DNA of 64,000 nt from Sulfurimonas sediminis (GCF_014905115.1 NZ_CP041235.1:1984001-2048000), one strand, 5' to 3'. Counted from the stretch's first letter, positions 44,476 through 54,695 are shown. Translations and numbers: made by a program. Notes: generated by a model not told the origin, from the letters alone.

Positions 44476-45285
44476 TTACATTAATCTTTGATAAATCTCT
44501 TTTGTATTTTCGCCTGTAATTTTACTGATGAGTTTTGCCTGCACTTTTTTAGGCAAGTCCAGTGCCAGTATATCGTTTTCACTGACGGCAGAACTGTTTT
44601 GTTCATTAGCTGCCTGAATCACCACAACCCATTCGCCACGAAAATTTCCATCAAGTTTTGCAACTATTTCAGCTGCAGTACCACGCAGATATCTTTGATA
44701 TTTTTTACTCAGCTCTTTGCACAGAAATATTTCTCTTTCAGGCGCTTCTTTTGCAATTTCTAAAAGCAGTTTTTCCAAACGATGGGGAGACTCATATAAA
44801 ACTGTAGTATAGCCACTGTGCAAAGCACGCTGCAAACCTTCACTGCGACTGCTGCCTTTATGATCCAAAAATCCTAAAAACAGCATTTTTGTTTCACAAA
44901 ATCCACTCGCAACAAATGCAGTAAGTACGGCATTGGCACCGGGAAGCACATCATAGGAAATATTATGTTCCAGACAGTAGGCAACAAGCACCTGTCCCGG
45001 GTCGCTTACACCGGGCATACCGGCATCACTGACATAGACAATATTTTGCTCAAAAAAAGCGGGGGAAAGTTTTTCAACAAAACTTTGTTCATTATGAGAA
45101 TGCAGGGCAATAAACTTTTGATCGTCTTTAAACTCAGTATTATAACGTTCTTTAAGAATACGGATGAGTTTTTTGGTAACGCGGGTGTCTTCGCATAAAA
45201 GTGTGTCGGCGCTTCTCAGAGCATCAATCGCTCTGAGTGAAATATCGCCGATGTTTCCAATCGGAGTTGGAACAAGAGTCAGCAA
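44476..45285 (-). CDS. rsmI: 16S rRNA (cytidine-2'-O)-methyltransferase
   Basis: The 269-residue tetrapyrrole-methylase-fold protein begins LTLVPTPIGNIGDISLRA, the RsmI signature. It continues with LLCEDTRVTKKL, VSDAGMPGVSDPG and LYESPHRLEKLL. RsmI methylates the ribose of C1402 in 16S rRNA. It starts nine bases after the ribosomal protein L31 stop and is likely co-transcribed with it. Confidence 0.95.
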   Translation of the reverse strand: MLTLVPTPIGNIGDISLRAIDALRSADTLLCEDTRVTKKLIRILKERYNTEFKDDQKFIALHSHNEQSFVEKLSPAFFEQNIVYVSDAGMPGVSDPGQVLVAYCLEHNISYDVLPGANAVLTAFVASGFCETKMLFLGFLDHKGSSRSEGLQRALHSGYTTVLYESPHRLEKLLLEIAKEAPEREIFLCKELSKKYQRYLRGTAAEIVAKLDGNFRGEWVVVIQAANEQNSSAVSENDILALDLPKKVQAKLISKITGENTKEIYQRLM

Positions 45286-45294
45286 GTTAAAAAA

Positions 45295-45495
45295 TTATTT
45301 TTTATTGTAACGCGCGTTAAATTTCTCGATACGACCAGCTGTATCAACCATACGCTCTTCACCTGTAAAGAATGGATGACATTCATTACAAATATCAATT
45401 CTCATTTCCGGCTTTTGGCTTTTTGTTACAAAACTATTTCCACATGCACATGTTACAGTACAGTCAACTAACTGAGGGTGAATACCTTTTTTCAT
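45295..45495 (-). CDS. rpmE: 50S ribosomal protein L31
   Basis: The 66-residue protein has the L31 form [22 protein letters not shown] and the zinc-type cysteines (CTVTCACG and [10 protein letters not shown]), so it is the zinc-binding version rather than the zinc-independent paralogue. A strong -10 lies about 80 bases upstream. Confidence 0.97.
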   Translation of the reverse strand: MKKGIHPQLVDCTVTCACGNSFVTKSQKPEMRIDICNECHPFFTGEERMVDTAGRIEKFNARYNKK

Positions 45496-45576
45496 CTTTT
45501 TACCTTTTGATACTCGTCGAAGTACGAATATCTATATATTTTTTAAATCCGTATGGGGGCAGATTTTCTGAACGGA

Positions 45577-45582
45577 ATTATA
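45577..45582 (-). promoter_or_regulatory. rpmE-rsmI -10 element
   Basis: On the minus strand GGTATAAT reads at 45577-45584 (TATAAT at 45577-45582), leaving an untranslated leader of roughly 75 bases before rpmE. No clear -35 is seen. Confidence 0.5.
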
Positions 45583-45609
45583 CCAAACTTTTTCTTAAAT
45601 TTATACTTT

Positions 45610-46281
45610 CTAAAGCAATATTTTACTTGCAACAGCCATAACAGCACTCTCAGAACGAAGAATCATAGGTGTACCCAGCCTAAAAACTTCCTGATTTTTC
45701 AAAAACTCTTTTTCTTTGGCTGAAAACCCGCCCTCACAGCCTATCAGTACCGTTGTAAAATCACTCTCACACTCCAGTTTTTTATCTGTAAAATCAAAAA
45801 CTTTTGTCTCCGGATTTTCTTTGATAAATACTTCAAGCCCTTTACATGTAGCAAACTCCATAAACTCTGTTCGCCCACACTGCTGATTTGAAGCCTGTAA
45901 AATTCGTTCAAACCGCTTAAAATCAGGTTTAAAGTTTTTCTGACTGCGCTCACAGTAGATGAAAGTAATCTTCTTCACCCCTGTTTCGTTCAGACTTGCC
46001 AGTACTTTTTCAACAGACTTGTTATCAATGACACACCAGCCGATATGCAGCTCTTTTTCTGCTTTGACTCTCAGAATTTCTGAAGAAATACGCGCAAACT
46101 CTGCCGTTCTTGGTTCTATCTTCTGCAGCCTGTAAAGATGAAGCGTATCTATATCTTCTTTATTGCGAAAGCCCAGTTCGTCACCGACTTTGTGACGGCG
46201 TACTTTTATGAGGTATTTAAAGTCTTCGCTCTTTACATGTAAAGTCTCCTGCCCTGCCTCTGCATTGAAAAGATATACCAT
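45610..46281 (-). CDS. rsmE: 16S rRNA (uracil1498-N3)-methyltransferase
   Basis: The 223-residue SPOUT protein has the RsmE pattern: N-terminal PUA-like part with YLIKVRRHKVGDELGF, then VEKVLASLNETGVKKITFIYCERSQ, QCGRTEF and the SAM-binding VLIGCEGGFSAKEKEFL and RLGTPMILRSESAV. It methylates U1498 of 16S rRNA. It begins one base after the small membrane protein gene. Confidence 0.93.
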   Translation of the reverse strand: MVYLFNAEAGQETLHVKSEDFKYLIKVRRHKVGDELGFRNKEDIDTLHLYRLQKIEPRTAEFARISSEILRVKAEKELHIGWCVIDNKSVEKVLASLNETGVKKITFIYCERSQKNFKPDFKRFERILQASNQQCGRTEFMEFATCKGLEVFIKENPETKVFDFTDKKLECESDFTTVLIGCEGGFSAKEKEFLKNQEVFRLGTPMILRSESAVMAVASKILL

Positions 46282-46282
46282 T

Positions 46283-46696
46283 TTACAAAAACCACATCCA
46301 CAGTGACATCAAAAGCACCAAAACAAACTCTGCCTGCAAAATTGTTCTTGCAAACGGTTTGTATGCATTAAAAGCATGCTCTTTTTTCGTACTCAGATAT
46401 TTTAGGGCTTTTAACCTTTTTGTTTCCAAAACAATCAACACAACACCTAAAAGAATCATAGCAATATTTTCTATGCTAAAATGCAAATGCTTTGCCGCCA
46501 TCATCACAATACCGGTAAACAAAAGCGAACCAAGTATTGTCATTGTCAAAGGTGTCAGATACAAAGTATTAACCCTTTTGTACTTAGAAAGCTCTTGAAA
46601 ACTTATCAGAAAAAAAAGATTTATAAAAATCATCACTAAAATTGCAACAGCAGACCAACTATGTAGGCTTAAACCCATATTATACATTTCATTCAT
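46283..46696 (-). CDS. small four-helix membrane protein
   Basis: The 137-residue protein has four hydrophobic segments (about 15-33, 48-66, 80-92 and 118-136) separated by short charged loops, with HSWSAVAI at the start. It faintly recalls CopD-like proteins such as the one at 21.1 kb, but no family is certain. It is probably co-transcribed with rsmE and is divergent from moeA. Confidence 0.55.
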   Translation of the reverse strand: MNEMYNMGLSLHSWSAVAILVMIFINLFFLISFQELSKYKRVNTLYLTPLTMTILGSLLFTGIVMMAAKHLHFSIENIAMILLGVVLIVLETKRLKALKYLSTKKEHAFNAYKPFARTILQAEFVLVLLMSLWMWFL

Positions 46697-46756
46697 AACG
46701 AAATTATATTATAATATGTCCATTAAACAAAGAGTCTGCACAAAGGATATACTATT

Positions 46757-47968
46757 ATGACTGTAAGCATTGAAAAAGCACTCGAACTGATTTATACAAA
46801 TACAAAAAGAAAATCGCTCAAAATACTGCCGATTGAAGAAGCTTTGGGCTATATACTTGCCGAAGATATTACAGCGACACACAATCTGCCGCCTTATGAC
46901 AATTCCGCAATGGACGGATATGCGGTAAAGATAGAAGACTCTGACAAATGTGTCAGAGTATCGTGCACAATTTTTGCAGGTGATAATTTTCAGGGGGAAC
47001 TCAAACACGGAGAAGCCATCAAAATCATGACAGGAGCAAGAATTCCGCTTGGAACCCAGTGTATCGTACCGATTGAAGATACACAAGAGTGCCAAAACGG
47101 TGTCAAACTTCCCGACAATCTTGTCATCTCAAAGCATATCCGTCTCAGTGGTGAAGATATAAAAAAAGAGACTCTGCTCCTCTCCTGCGGCGATATTATT
47201 GATGCCCACCAAATCACCCTGCTTGCCTCTCAGGGAATCAGCCATGTTAAAGTATACAAAAAACCTCGTGTCGCGCTGTTTGCCTCAGGCAATGAATTAA
47301 AAATGCACTTTGAGCAGATTACCGAGTATCAACTCTACAATACAAATACACCAACTCTCCTCTCCCGCGTCAAAGAACTTGGCTGTGAAGTGGAGTTTAT
47401 CGGTACTGCCGCAGATACTTTGGAAGATATTCATACGCATATCCAAAGTGCGCTTGACTGTGATTTTATCATTACAAGCGGCGGGGTAAGTGTAGGCGAT
47501 GCTGATTTTACAAAAGAAGCTTTTGGAATTTTTGGCTATGAAATTCTTTTTGACAAAATAGCTATAAAACCTGGAAAACCGACCACTTTTGGAAAAATCG
47601 GAAACAAAGTCATCTTGAATCTGCCTGGAAATCCGCTCGCAGCCGCTTTGAATTTTGAGCTTTTCGGAAGAAGCATTATTTATGCAATGAGCGGACAGAA
47701 AAACAAATACATCAATCCCATTACTGCCAAAATGAAAAATGATGTCACACTGCGTTCAGGAAGAAGAACTGTTATTCCCGGCTATTTTAACGGTGAATAT
47801 TTTACAGTTTGTGAACAGTATGCTCCGGGGATGATTTCTCCTTTGGCAGAGGCAAACAGTTTCATCATCACTGATGAAAACTGCACAGAGGTTCCAAAAG
47901 AGACTCCTGTTAAAACAATCAGCACCAAGTTCAGTTTCTGCAGTGCAAACTTTATTCCTCTAAGCTAA
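46757..47968 (+). CDS. moeA: molybdopterin molybdenumtransferase
   Basis: The 403-residue MoeA inserts molybdate into molybdopterin. It has the family segments PPYDNSAMDGYAV near 49, IMTGARIPLGTQCIVPIE, TSGGVSVGDADF and LNLPGNPLAAALNFELF. The product is needed by the molybdoenzyme at 35.1 kb. Its last four bases overlap the end of the convergent sufT-like gene. Confidence 0.94.
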   Translation: MTVSIEKALELIYTNTKRKSLKILPIEEALGYILAEDITATHNLPPYDNSAMDGYAVKIEDSDKCVRVSCTIFAGDNFQGELKHGEAIKIMTGARIPLGTQCIVPIEDTQECQNGVKLPDNLVISKHIRLSGEDIKKETLLLSCGDIIDAHQITLLASQGISHVKVYKKPRVALFASGNELKMHFEQITEYQLYNTNTPTLLSRVKELGCEVEFIGTAADTLEDIHTHIQSALDCDFIITSGGVSVGDADFTKEAFGIFGYEILFDKIAIKPGKPTTFGKIGNKVILNLPGNPLAAALNFELFGRSIIYAMSGQKNKYINPITAKMKNDVTLRSGRRTVIPGYFNGEYFTVCEQYAPGMISPLAEANSFIITDENCTEVPKETPVKTISTKFSFCSANFIPLS

Positions 47969-48315
47969 AGCATCCCCATAGCAAGCTTTGCTTCATCACT
48001 CATCTTGCTTTGATCCCATGGCGGATCATACACCACCTCAACATCAAGTTCTTCTACAGAACCGTCTTCAATAATATTGGCAATGTTTTTCACCATATCT
48101 ATAATAATCTGACTCATGGAACAGGTTGGTGCGGTAAGCGTCATGACAACTTTGCATTTGTTGAGCTTGCTTATCGGATCTTTTTCACACTTGACATCAT
48201 AAATAAGACCAAGATTATAAATATCTACCGGAAGTTCAGGATCATATATCTTTTTTAACTCTTCAATAACCCGTGCTTCACTCTCCTTGGGCGTCACATC
48301 TCTTATATCACTCAT
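47965..48315 (-). CDS. SufT-like Fe-S assembly protein (MIP18/DUF59 family)
   Basis: The 116-residue protein has the DUF59 hallmarks DPELPVDIYNLGLIYDV and MTLTAPTCSMSQII, the latter with the conserved cysteine. It is the last gene of the suf operon, overlapping sufE by four bases, so a role in Fe-S cluster maturation is likely. Confidence 0.88.
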   Translation of the reverse strand: MSDIRDVTPKESEARVIEELKKIYDPELPVDIYNLGLIYDVKCEKDPISKLNKCKVVMTLTAPTCSMSQIIIDMVKNIANIIEDGSVEELDVEVVYDPPWDQSKMSDEAKLAMGML

Positions 48316-48734
48316 GCATTCTCCTCTTTACATCTTTTGGCATACATGTAAACTTTGTTTAAAAAAGCCTCCAGACTCTGCTGACGGACAGGAGAAAGAT
48401 GTTCGATTATTCCTAATTTCTCAAGCTCTTTGGGATCAAAGGCAAGAATATCATCCACCTCCTGTCCGCTGAAAATATCTAAAAGCAGACTCAGCATTCC
48501 CTTTGCCATTTCACTGCTGCCCTCACCTCTTATAATAAGCTTACCCTCTTTACACTCACCGACAAGCCAGGCAGGAGATGCACAGCCTTCTATAAATGTT
48601 GCTTCATTTTTTTCTTCTTGGGGCAGTGTGGTATGTTTTTTCCCCAAATCAAAAATATATTCAAACTTTTCGTTTGGTGTTTCAAACATCTCCAGATCTT
48701 CTTTGTAGTAATTTACTTTGTCCCTGACACTCAT
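48312..48734 (-). CDS. sufE: SufE-family sulfur acceptor
   Basis: The 140-residue protein has the SufE core: KFEYIFDLGKK near residue 22, and EGCASPAWLVGE, whose cysteine receives persulfide from a cysteine desulfurase. GEGSSEMAKGMLSLLLDIFSG follows. SufE passes sulfur to SufB. The desulfurase SufS is not encoded in this window. It overlaps sufD and the sufT-like gene by four bases each. Confidence 0.92.
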   Translation of the reverse strand: MSVRDKVNYYKEDLEMFETPNEKFEYIFDLGKKHTTLPQEEKNEATFIEGCASPAWLVGECKEGKLIIRGEGSSEMAKGMLSLLLDIFSGQEVDDILAFDPKELEKLGIIEHLSPVRQQSLEAFLNKVYMYAKRCKEENA

Positions 48735-49963
48735 AACTCTTCTCCAAACACAGTCTCACAGCAGTGATGGCAGGTGGCTATACACTCCAACTGTCCATGA
48801 CCGTAATAGACCTTTTCAAAAGAGAGGTGCACATTTTCTCTTGTTTTTTCATCTTCTATCGCATCAATAATTTCGTTTGCAAAGGCCAAAATCAACATTT
48901 TTCTGGCTTCTTCAAGAGAAATACCCCGTGAGCGAAGATAAAAAAGCTGCTGGGCATCAAGCTCACCTATCGTTGAACCATGACTCGCTTCCACATCATC
49001 AATATAAATTTCCAACTGCGGTTTACTCGCCATATAGGCTCCGTCATTGAGTAATACGGCCTGAGAGTTTTGGTAGGCTTTTGTACCGCTTCCCTCTGCC
49101 TTGATTTTAATCAAAGCATCAAAAATTCCCCGTCCGCTTTCTCCTAAAATAGTTTTTACTTTTTGGGAACTTCTTGCATTTTTTGCCGCATGTACAATCT
49201 GAGAAACTGTGCCTCTTTTACTCTCACCTTTTGTATACAAAAGATGGTGTGCTTTGAAATCACTTGACTCCATCAGTTTTGCCTGAATCAGCTGGAGTCC
49301 GTCGGCATTTCCAAAATCAAAACTGAAAAAATTTGCACTGCTTTGTTCTGAGAGCTCTATAAAATGCGAATAGAGTGGTGTATAAATACCCTCTACCAAT
49401 GTTTCATCTTTTATAAAAGTAAAGCATGTATCTCTTTGAAGATGAATATCACAGCCGTACAGCACCAAACTCTCTTTTGCATCACAGCCTATAAAAGATT
49501 CACTGAGTGTCACTTTTATATTGGGTGCCGTTTGTACCGATACTCTGTAGGCTATAAGTGCATTTTCCTGCGTATATCTGTGTAAAACCTTTATACTGCT
49601 GTCATTTTCAAAATTGATTTCTATTATCTTTGGAGAGAGCAGATGCCCCAGATAATAGAGTGGGTCAAAATGTTTCTCAGCAATAGTATGTCTCTTTGTA
49701 TAGCCAATTTTCAGGCCCTTTGGAGCACGCACTACAACACCGTCAACAATCTCCACAAAATCGGCTTCTTCAATTTCGGACTCTTTTTTTGCAACTACTC
49801 TGTACTCGGTACCCAGAAGTTTTTCAACAGGAAAATAGCGATACTGCTCCGTTTTTTTCGTCGGCAGTCCAAGCAGTTGCAGACGCGATGCCGCAGCTTC
49901 TGTCTCTTTTGTAACCACAGAGGAAAGATTTGCTAAAGTATTTGCCAAAACTGTCTGTTTCAT
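48731..49963 (-). CDS. sufD: Fe-S cluster assembly protein SufD
   Basis: From the ATG at 49963, preceded by GAGGAG, the protein has 410 residues. An upstream in-frame ATG at 50014 lies inside sufC and is rejected. It shows the SufB/D C-terminal pattern: YMASKPQLEIYIDDVEASHGSTIGELD and FYLRSRGISLEEARKML. SufD is the scaffold partner of SufB. Gene order is sufB, sufC, sufD, sufE, sufT-like. Confidence 0.93.
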   Translation of the reverse strand: MKQTVLANTLANLSSVVTKETEAAASRLQLLGLPTKKTEQYRYFPVEKLLGTEYRVVAKKESEIEEADFVEIVDGVVVRAPKGLKIGYTKRHTIAEKHFDPLYYLGHLLSPKIIEINFENDSSIKVLHRYTQENALIAYRVSVQTAPNIKVTLSESFIGCDAKESLVLYGCDIHLQRDTCFTFIKDETLVEGIYTPLYSHFIELSEQSSANFFSFDFGNADGLQLIQAKLMESSDFKAHHLLYTKGESKRGTVSQIVHAAKNARSSQKVKTILGESGRGIFDALIKIKAEGSGTKAYQNSQAVLLNDGAYMASKPQLEIYIDDVEASHGSTIGELDAQQLFYLRSRGISLEEARKMLILAFANEIIDAIEDEKTRENVHLSFEKVYYGHGQLECIATCHHCCETVFGEEL

Positions 49964-49964
49964 T

Positions 49965-50717
49965 TTAAAACTCCTCAAGAGCTGTGTATCCCTTCTCTTC
50001 CAACTCTGCCACAAGTTCAGGACCTGCAGTTTTTACAATTTTGCCGTCTTTAAGAACATGGACATAATCCGGTTTGACATACTCAAGGATTCTGCTGTAG
50101 TGGGTGATAATCAAAAATGTTCTGTTTTCATCTTTGATTTTGTTGATTCCTTCACTTACCGCCCGCAGAGCATCAATGTCAAGTCCCGAATCAATCTCAT
50201 CCAAAATAATAAAATCAGGTTCAAGCATCAGCATCTGCAGCGTTTCGTTTCGCTTTTTCTCTCCGCCCGAAAAGCCCTCGTTGAGTGAGCGGGTAATAAG
50301 TTCGGGTTTCATTCCAAGTTCTTGTGCCAGACGCTTTGCTTCGCGTAAAAATTCTGCAGCGTTGAGCTCTTCTTTACCTTCAAACTTTCTTTTTGCATTC
50401 ACAGCAGTTCGCAAAAAGTATGCATTGCTCACACCCGGAATCTCTACAGGATTTTGAAAACTTAAAAATATACCTTTAAGCGCACGCATTTCCGGTGCTT
50501 CTTCAACAATGCTCTCTCCTTTGTAGAAAATATCTCCCTCCGTCACAGTAATGTCATAATGTCCGACAATGGCTTTGGAGAGTGTTGACTTTCCTGCACC
50601 GTTTGGTCCCATAATCACATGAACTTTCCCTTTTTCAAGACAAAGATTCAAGCCTTTTAAAATATTTTTCTCACCTATATTTGCATGTAAATTTTTTATT
50701 TCCATCATTGTATTCAT
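49965..50717 (-). CDS. sufC: Fe-S cluster assembly ATPase SufC
   Basis: The 250-residue ABC-type ATPase has Walker [10 protein letters not shown], the signature [14 protein letters not shown] and Walker [17 protein letters not shown], the SufC pattern. It powers the SufBCD complex in the cytoplasm. The start at 50717 overlaps the sufB stop as ATGA; an ATG at 50708 with AGGA before it is an alternative start. Confidence 0.96.
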   Translation of the reverse strand: MNTMMEIKNLHANIGEKNILKGLNLCLEKGKVHVIMGPNGAGKSTLSKAIVGHYDITVTEGDIFYKGESIVEEAPEMRALKGIFLSFQNPVEIPGVSNAYFLRTAVNAKRKFEGKEELNAAEFLREAKRLAQELGMKPELITRSLNEGFSGGEKKRNETLQMLMLEPDFIILDEIDSGLDIDALRAVSEGINKIKDENRTFLIITHYSRILEYVKPDYVHVLKDGKIVKTAGPELVAELEEKGYTALEEF

Positions 50718-52147
50718 CCTACACTTCCCTCCAATGTTAATTCTAAGAGCGCTTTTGCTTCTACCGCATACTCCATCGGCAGTTGGTTAAACACCTCTTT
50801 ACAAAATCCGTGTACTATCATGCTCACAGCATCCTCTTCGCTGATACCCCGTTGACGCAGATAAAAAAGCTGCTCGTCGCTGATTTTTGTTGTTGTTGCC
50901 TCATGTTCGACTTTGGCATGGGCACTTTTGTTCTCAAGATAAGGAAAAGTATGCGCTCCGCACTCACTTCCGATAAGCAGGGAATCACATTCGCTGCGAT
51001 TATGCGCACCTTCTGCTTTTGCCGCCATTTTTACAAGCCCGCGATAACTGTTCTGTCCTCGCATCGCCGAAATGCCTTTTGAGATAATGGTTGAACTTGT
51101 ATTTTTTCCCAAATGAATCATCTTTGTCCCTGTATCTGCCTGCTGTGCAAGCGTTGTCACAGCCACTGAATAAAACTCGCCCACACTGTTGTCTCCTTGC
51201 AAAATACAGCTTGGATATTTCCAGGTGATGACGGAACCCGTCTCCACCTGCGTCCAGGAAATTTTGGAGTTGTCTCCCTTGCAAAGACCGCGTTTGGTAA
51301 CAAAGTTGTAAATGCCGCCTTTGCCCTCCTTATCACCCGGATACCAGTTTTGAATGGTAGAGTATTTTATCTCTGCATCTTTCATTGCAATAAGTTCCAC
51401 AACAGCGGCATGCAATTGCGAATCATCCCGCATCGGAGCCGAACAGCCTTCATTGTAGCTCACATAACTTCCCTCGTCTGCTACAATCAGTGTTCTCTCA
51501 AACTGTCCTGTGTTAAGCGCATTGATACGAAAATAGGTACTGAGCTCCATAGGGCAGCGAACCCCTTTTGGAATGTAGACAAAAGTACCGTCTGTAAAAA
51601 CAGCGGCATTTAATGCTGCATAATAGTTGTCACTCATCGGGACGACACTGAACATATACTTTTTTACAAGTTCAGGATAATCCTGCAGCGCTTCAGAAAT
51701 AGAACAAAAGATAATCCCGTGCTTTTTGAGCTCCTCTGAAAATGTGGTTTTTACAGAAACCGAATCCACAACAGCATCTACGGCAATTCCCTGCAACTGC
51801 TTTTGTTCATCCAAAGGAATGCCGAGTTTTTTATAGGCTTCAAGAATTTTAGGATCAACTTCATCAAGGGAGTTTGCTCCCTTTTTTGGAGCCGAAAAAT
51901 AAGAGATTGATTGGTAGTCTATAGGTTCGTAGGTTACATGTGCCCAGTGGGGCTCTTGCATTTTCTGCCATTTTTCAAGGGCATTTAAACGCCACTGCGT
52001 CATCCACTCCGGTTCATTTTTCTTTTTGGAAATGAAACGAATGGTTGTTTCATTTAAGCCAGGAGGCAGTGTGTCCTGTTCTATATCTATCTCAAACCCG
52101 AGTTTATACTCGCCCGAGACAGCTTTGTTAATCTCTTCTTGTGCCAT
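50714..52147 (-). CDS. sufB: Fe-S cluster assembly scaffold SufB
   Basis: The 477-residue scaffold has [48 protein letters not shown] and [17 protein letters not shown], characteristic of SufB, with cysteines available for cluster building. It is the first gene of the suf operon. Campylobacterota often rely on a NIF-type NifU/NifS system, so a full SufBCDE set is worth noting. Confidence 0.96.
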   Translation of the reverse strand: MAQEEINKAVSGEYKLGFEIDIEQDTLPPGLNETTIRFISKKKNEPEWMTQWRLNALEKWQKMQEPHWAHVTYEPIDYQSISYFSAPKKGANSLDEVDPKILEAYKKLGIPLDEQKQLQGIAVDAVVDSVSVKTTFSEELKKHGIIFCSISEALQDYPELVKKYMFSVVPMSDNYYAALNAAVFTDGTFVYIPKGVRCPMELSTYFRINALNTGQFERTLIVADEGSYVSYNEGCSAPMRDDSQLHAAVVELIAMKDAEIKYSTIQNWYPGDKEGKGGIYNFVTKRGLCKGDNSKISWTQVETGSVITWKYPSCILQGDNSVGEFYSVAVTTLAQQADTGTKMIHLGKNTSSTIISKGISAMRGQNSYRGLVKMAAKAEGAHNRSECDSLLIGSECGAHTFPYLENKSAHAKVEHEATTTKISDEQLFYLRQRGISEEDAVSMIVHGFCKEVFNQLPMEYAVEAKALLELTLEGSVG

Positions 52148-52239
52148 ATCTCTTCTCCTTTTGTATCAAAAGAAACAGTGTTTTTTACTTTTATGCAATT
52201 TAAGTATAGCACTCTATTATTAAAAAATATTAAGAAGAC

Positions 52240-52821
52240 TCAGACACTTGCAGGATTTAAAAAAGTTTCTCCTCTTTTTATCTTTTCAAAAAGGTCTTTG
52301 TCTTTAAAATCCTCTAAAACCTGTGGTGAAAAAACAATCTCTTCAAGCTTGATTTCACCCATATTTTTAGAGTGGGCATCTTGCACAAAACACTGTGCAT
52401 AGCCTGTGGCGGTTTCATGCACTATAACGCTCTCAAGACGCACCTCTTTTTCTCCGTTTTGTGTTGATATGAGCGACAAAAGTTTCTCTATCATCACAAA
52501 AATAACACGTGAAAACTGCTCTGCCGAAGGTGATACCGGCAGTTCTACCCAGCGTGCAGAGTGTTTTTTCATATCACGGACAAACTCCGGATCATCATCA
52601 CGCCACAGAGCAATTGCATGGTCAAAACTCTCCACAAGATCTTTCATGTTTTGCTTCATCAGTCCAAAATCATAAACCATCTGTCCATTATCCAAAAAAT
52701 TGGATGCAAAAAGCAGTTCTACTTTGTAGGAGTGTCCGTGGATAGAACTTCTACATTTGACAGTCGAGCATCCCCGTACTATATGTGCATTTTCAAATTT
52801 AAAAAGTTTTCGTATTATCAT
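52240..52821 (-). CDS. queD: 6-carboxytetrahydropterin synthase
   Basis: The 193-residue enzyme converts dihydroneopterin triphosphate to 6-carboxytetrahydropterin for queuosine. It has zinc histidines in FENAHIV and SIHGHSYKVEL, the catalytic Cys in RGCSTVKC, and FDHAIAL and HETATGYAQC further on. It is longer than typical QueD (about 120-150 residues), mainly because of a longer middle and C-terminal part. queE lies upstream, separated by repeat R2b. Confidence 0.9.
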   Translation of the reverse strand: MIIRKLFKFENAHIVRGCSTVKCRSSIHGHSYKVELLFASNFLDNGQMVYDFGLMKQNMKDLVESFDHAIALWRDDDPEFVRDMKKHSARWVELPVSPSAEQFSRVIFVMIEKLLSLISTQNGEKEVRLESVIVHETATGYAQCFVQDAHSKNMGEIKLEEIVFSPQVLEDFKDKDLFEKIKRGETFLNPASV

Positions 52822-52838
52822 TCTCTTTCCTATCTTAC

Positions 52839-52920
52839 ATAAATATTTTATGGCTCTGTTTTTGAAGCTCAGACCAAAGGGAGGATTTGTCTTCTAAAAT
52901 TGAGGCATAAAATATATTAT
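52839..52920. repeat. AT-armed palindromic repeat R2, copy b
   Basis: Arms ATAAATATTTTATGGCTC (52839-52856) and its near complement (52902-52920) enclose a core containing CTCAGACCAAAGGGAGG and TTTGTCTTCTAA. The core matches that of the copy at 37221-37298 at most positions, while the arms differ in sequence but stay AT-rich and self-complementary. It fills the queE to queD gap. Confidence 0.75.
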
Positions 52921-53679
52921 TTATACCCCTTTATTGGCATCCCAGATTCTTATGTGCAGTCTGTCACTGAAATTATACCCCTTTGCCTTGCAGAACTCTA
53001 TGAGCGGCTGGGTGTTTTCTTCCAACTCTTTTTTGCTGCCTGCTACGGGCATACAGTAAACCTTAGTCTGAGGGGAATGCATGGTAACGCTTTGTATCTC
53101 TTCTTCTAAGGCTATATTTATAGACTCTTTGTCAATGGAAAATTTAAAAAAAGCATCTTTGGCATTCGCGGCAATATTATAAATCACATCACCGCGCAGA
53201 CGCTTGTTCAGAGACTCTCCAGAATTAAAAAGCTTCACTGATAGAGCAAACACACACTCTTTATAGACCGGATATTTTTCAAAATCAACCGTTAAAGAAC
53301 CGTTTGTTTCAAAAGTTATCTGATGTCCCTTTGCCACCAGAGCTTCCAAAAAAGCAACAAAAAGTACATCATTGGCATAAATCAAAGGCTCGCCGCCTGT
53401 CAAAACAATATCTACAGCTTCCGGTAAATCATACAAAGAGAGTACATTCAGCAACTCTTCTACTTTGTGAACAGGTACCCAATTTTGTAAAAAATGTTCT
53501 TTATTGACCGCATAAACTGTGTCACAGCCGACAACAACTGTGCCATCATTTGCCATTTCTTTACAGCCAAACCCTTCACAGCGCATATTGCATCCGCCGA
53601 AACGGAAAAAAAGAGAAGGCGTGCCTACATATTTGCCTTCGCCCTGAATAGAATAGAAATGTTCAACGAGGTAGATCAT
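52921..53679 (-). CDS. queE: 7-carboxy-7-deazaguanine synthase
   Basis: The 252-residue radical-SAM enzyme converts 6-carboxytetrahydropterin to 7-carboxy-7-deazaguanine for queuosine. It begins [31 protein letters not shown], typical of QueE, and has LTGGEPLIY. The cluster cysteines read [10 protein letters not shown], a CX3CX4C spacing rather than the usual CX3CX2C. It overlaps moaA by four bases. Confidence 0.9.
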   Translation of the reverse strand: MIYLVEHFYSIQGEGKYVGTPSLFFRFGGCNMRCEGFGCKEMANDGTVVVGCDTVYAVNKEHFLQNWVPVHKVEELLNVLSLYDLPEAVDIVLTGGEPLIYANDVLFVAFLEALVAKGHQITFETNGSLTVDFEKYPVYKECVFALSVKLFNSGESLNKRLRGDVIYNIAANAKDAFFKFSIDKESINIALEEEIQSVTMHSPQTKVYCMPVAGSKKELEENTQPLIEFCKAKGYNFSDRLHIRIWDANKGV

Positions 53680-54641
53680 CCACCCGTCTCATAAAAAGCT
53701 CTGTTGGAAACTTCATCATCCTCTCCGCCCCAGCGATTTTTTTCCGGTTTCGTGCGTACTACTTCTTTTAAAACAGCCGCAGCCCCTTTTATATCGCCTT
53801 TTTTGATTGACTCAGCAATGCTCATTGCCTCATCAAAATACAAACACGGTATCAAATTTCCCTCAGCAGTCAGCCTTATACGGTTGCACTGCTTACAAAA
53901 GTCATCACCGTAAGGCTCTATAATTCCGAACCGGTAACCGTCTTTCATTCTGTAATAATGTGAAGGAGACGAACCGTCAAAACCTTCGTCTTCAAACTCA
54001 TATTTTTGTCTGAGAATTTCCAGAAGTTCTGATGATTTAAGCCCTGAAATGTCCGCTTTGGCAAATTTATTTTCCATGTACTCTATAAAACGCACACTCA
54101 TATCACGCTCTTTGCAGTACTCCAGCACATCCACAATTTCATCTGCATTCATGTTTTTCATAGGCACCATGTTTACTTTGACTTTGAGCCCTACTTTGAG
54201 TGCTTCATCCACGCCTTCAAGTACATTTTTCAAAACATCTTTGCCCGCTATAGCCTGTGCCACTTCCGGTTTAAGGGTATCTATACTGACATTAATACGC
54301 TTAAGCCCGGCATCTTTAAGACGCTGTGCCGTGCCTTTGAGCAAAAAAGCATTGGTTGTCATTGCCAAATCAATAGCAGGTTCATAGTCATAAATCATTT
54401 TGATAAATTTGTCCAAATCTTCTCGCAAAAGCGGTTCGCCACCTGTGATACGAATCTTTTTCACACCCTCGTCAATAGCCACTTTCATAAATTCGAATAA
54501 CTCTTCAAAGCTCAATAAATTTTCTTTTGGAACCCATGAAAACGGTTTTTCTGGCATACAGTACTGACATCTAAAATTACATCGTTCGGTCACAGAAACT
54601 CTTAAATAATCTACCACTCTGTCATAGCTATCAATAAGCAT
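53676..54641 (-). CDS. moaA: GTP 3',8-cyclase
   Basis: The 321-residue radical-SAM enzyme starts molybdenum cofactor synthesis from GTP. The N-terminal cluster motif is CNFRCQYC (CX3CX2C), ITGGEPLLR follows, and a second C-terminal cluster site is seen in [19 protein letters not shown]. The C-terminus ends in Gly-Gly, as needed for activity in known MoaA proteins. It is first in a moaA-queE pair. Confidence 0.96.
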   Translation of the reverse strand: MLIDSYDRVVDYLRVSVTERCNFRCQYCMPEKPFSWVPKENLLSFEELFEFMKVAIDEGVKKIRITGGEPLLREDLDKFIKMIYDYEPAIDLAMTTNAFLLKGTAQRLKDAGLKRINVSIDTLKPEVAQAIAGKDVLKNVLEGVDEALKVGLKVKVNMVPMKNMNADEIVDVLEYCKERDMSVRFIEYMENKFAKADISGLKSSELLEILRQKYEFEDEGFDGSSPSHYYRMKDGYRFGIIEPYGDDFCKQCNRIRLTAEGNLIPCLYFDEAMSIAESIKKGDIKGAAAVLKEVVRTKPEKNRWGGEDDEVSNRAFYETGG

Positions 54642-54695
54642 TATATTTCCTAATTTTAATTATTGTCATTATATCTACTGGAGTTTATGCACTTC

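Noticed and set aside
52839-52920. preQ1 riboswitch in front of queD
   Set aside because: No preQ1-I or preQ1-II features are visible and the core matches the repeat at 37.2 kb.
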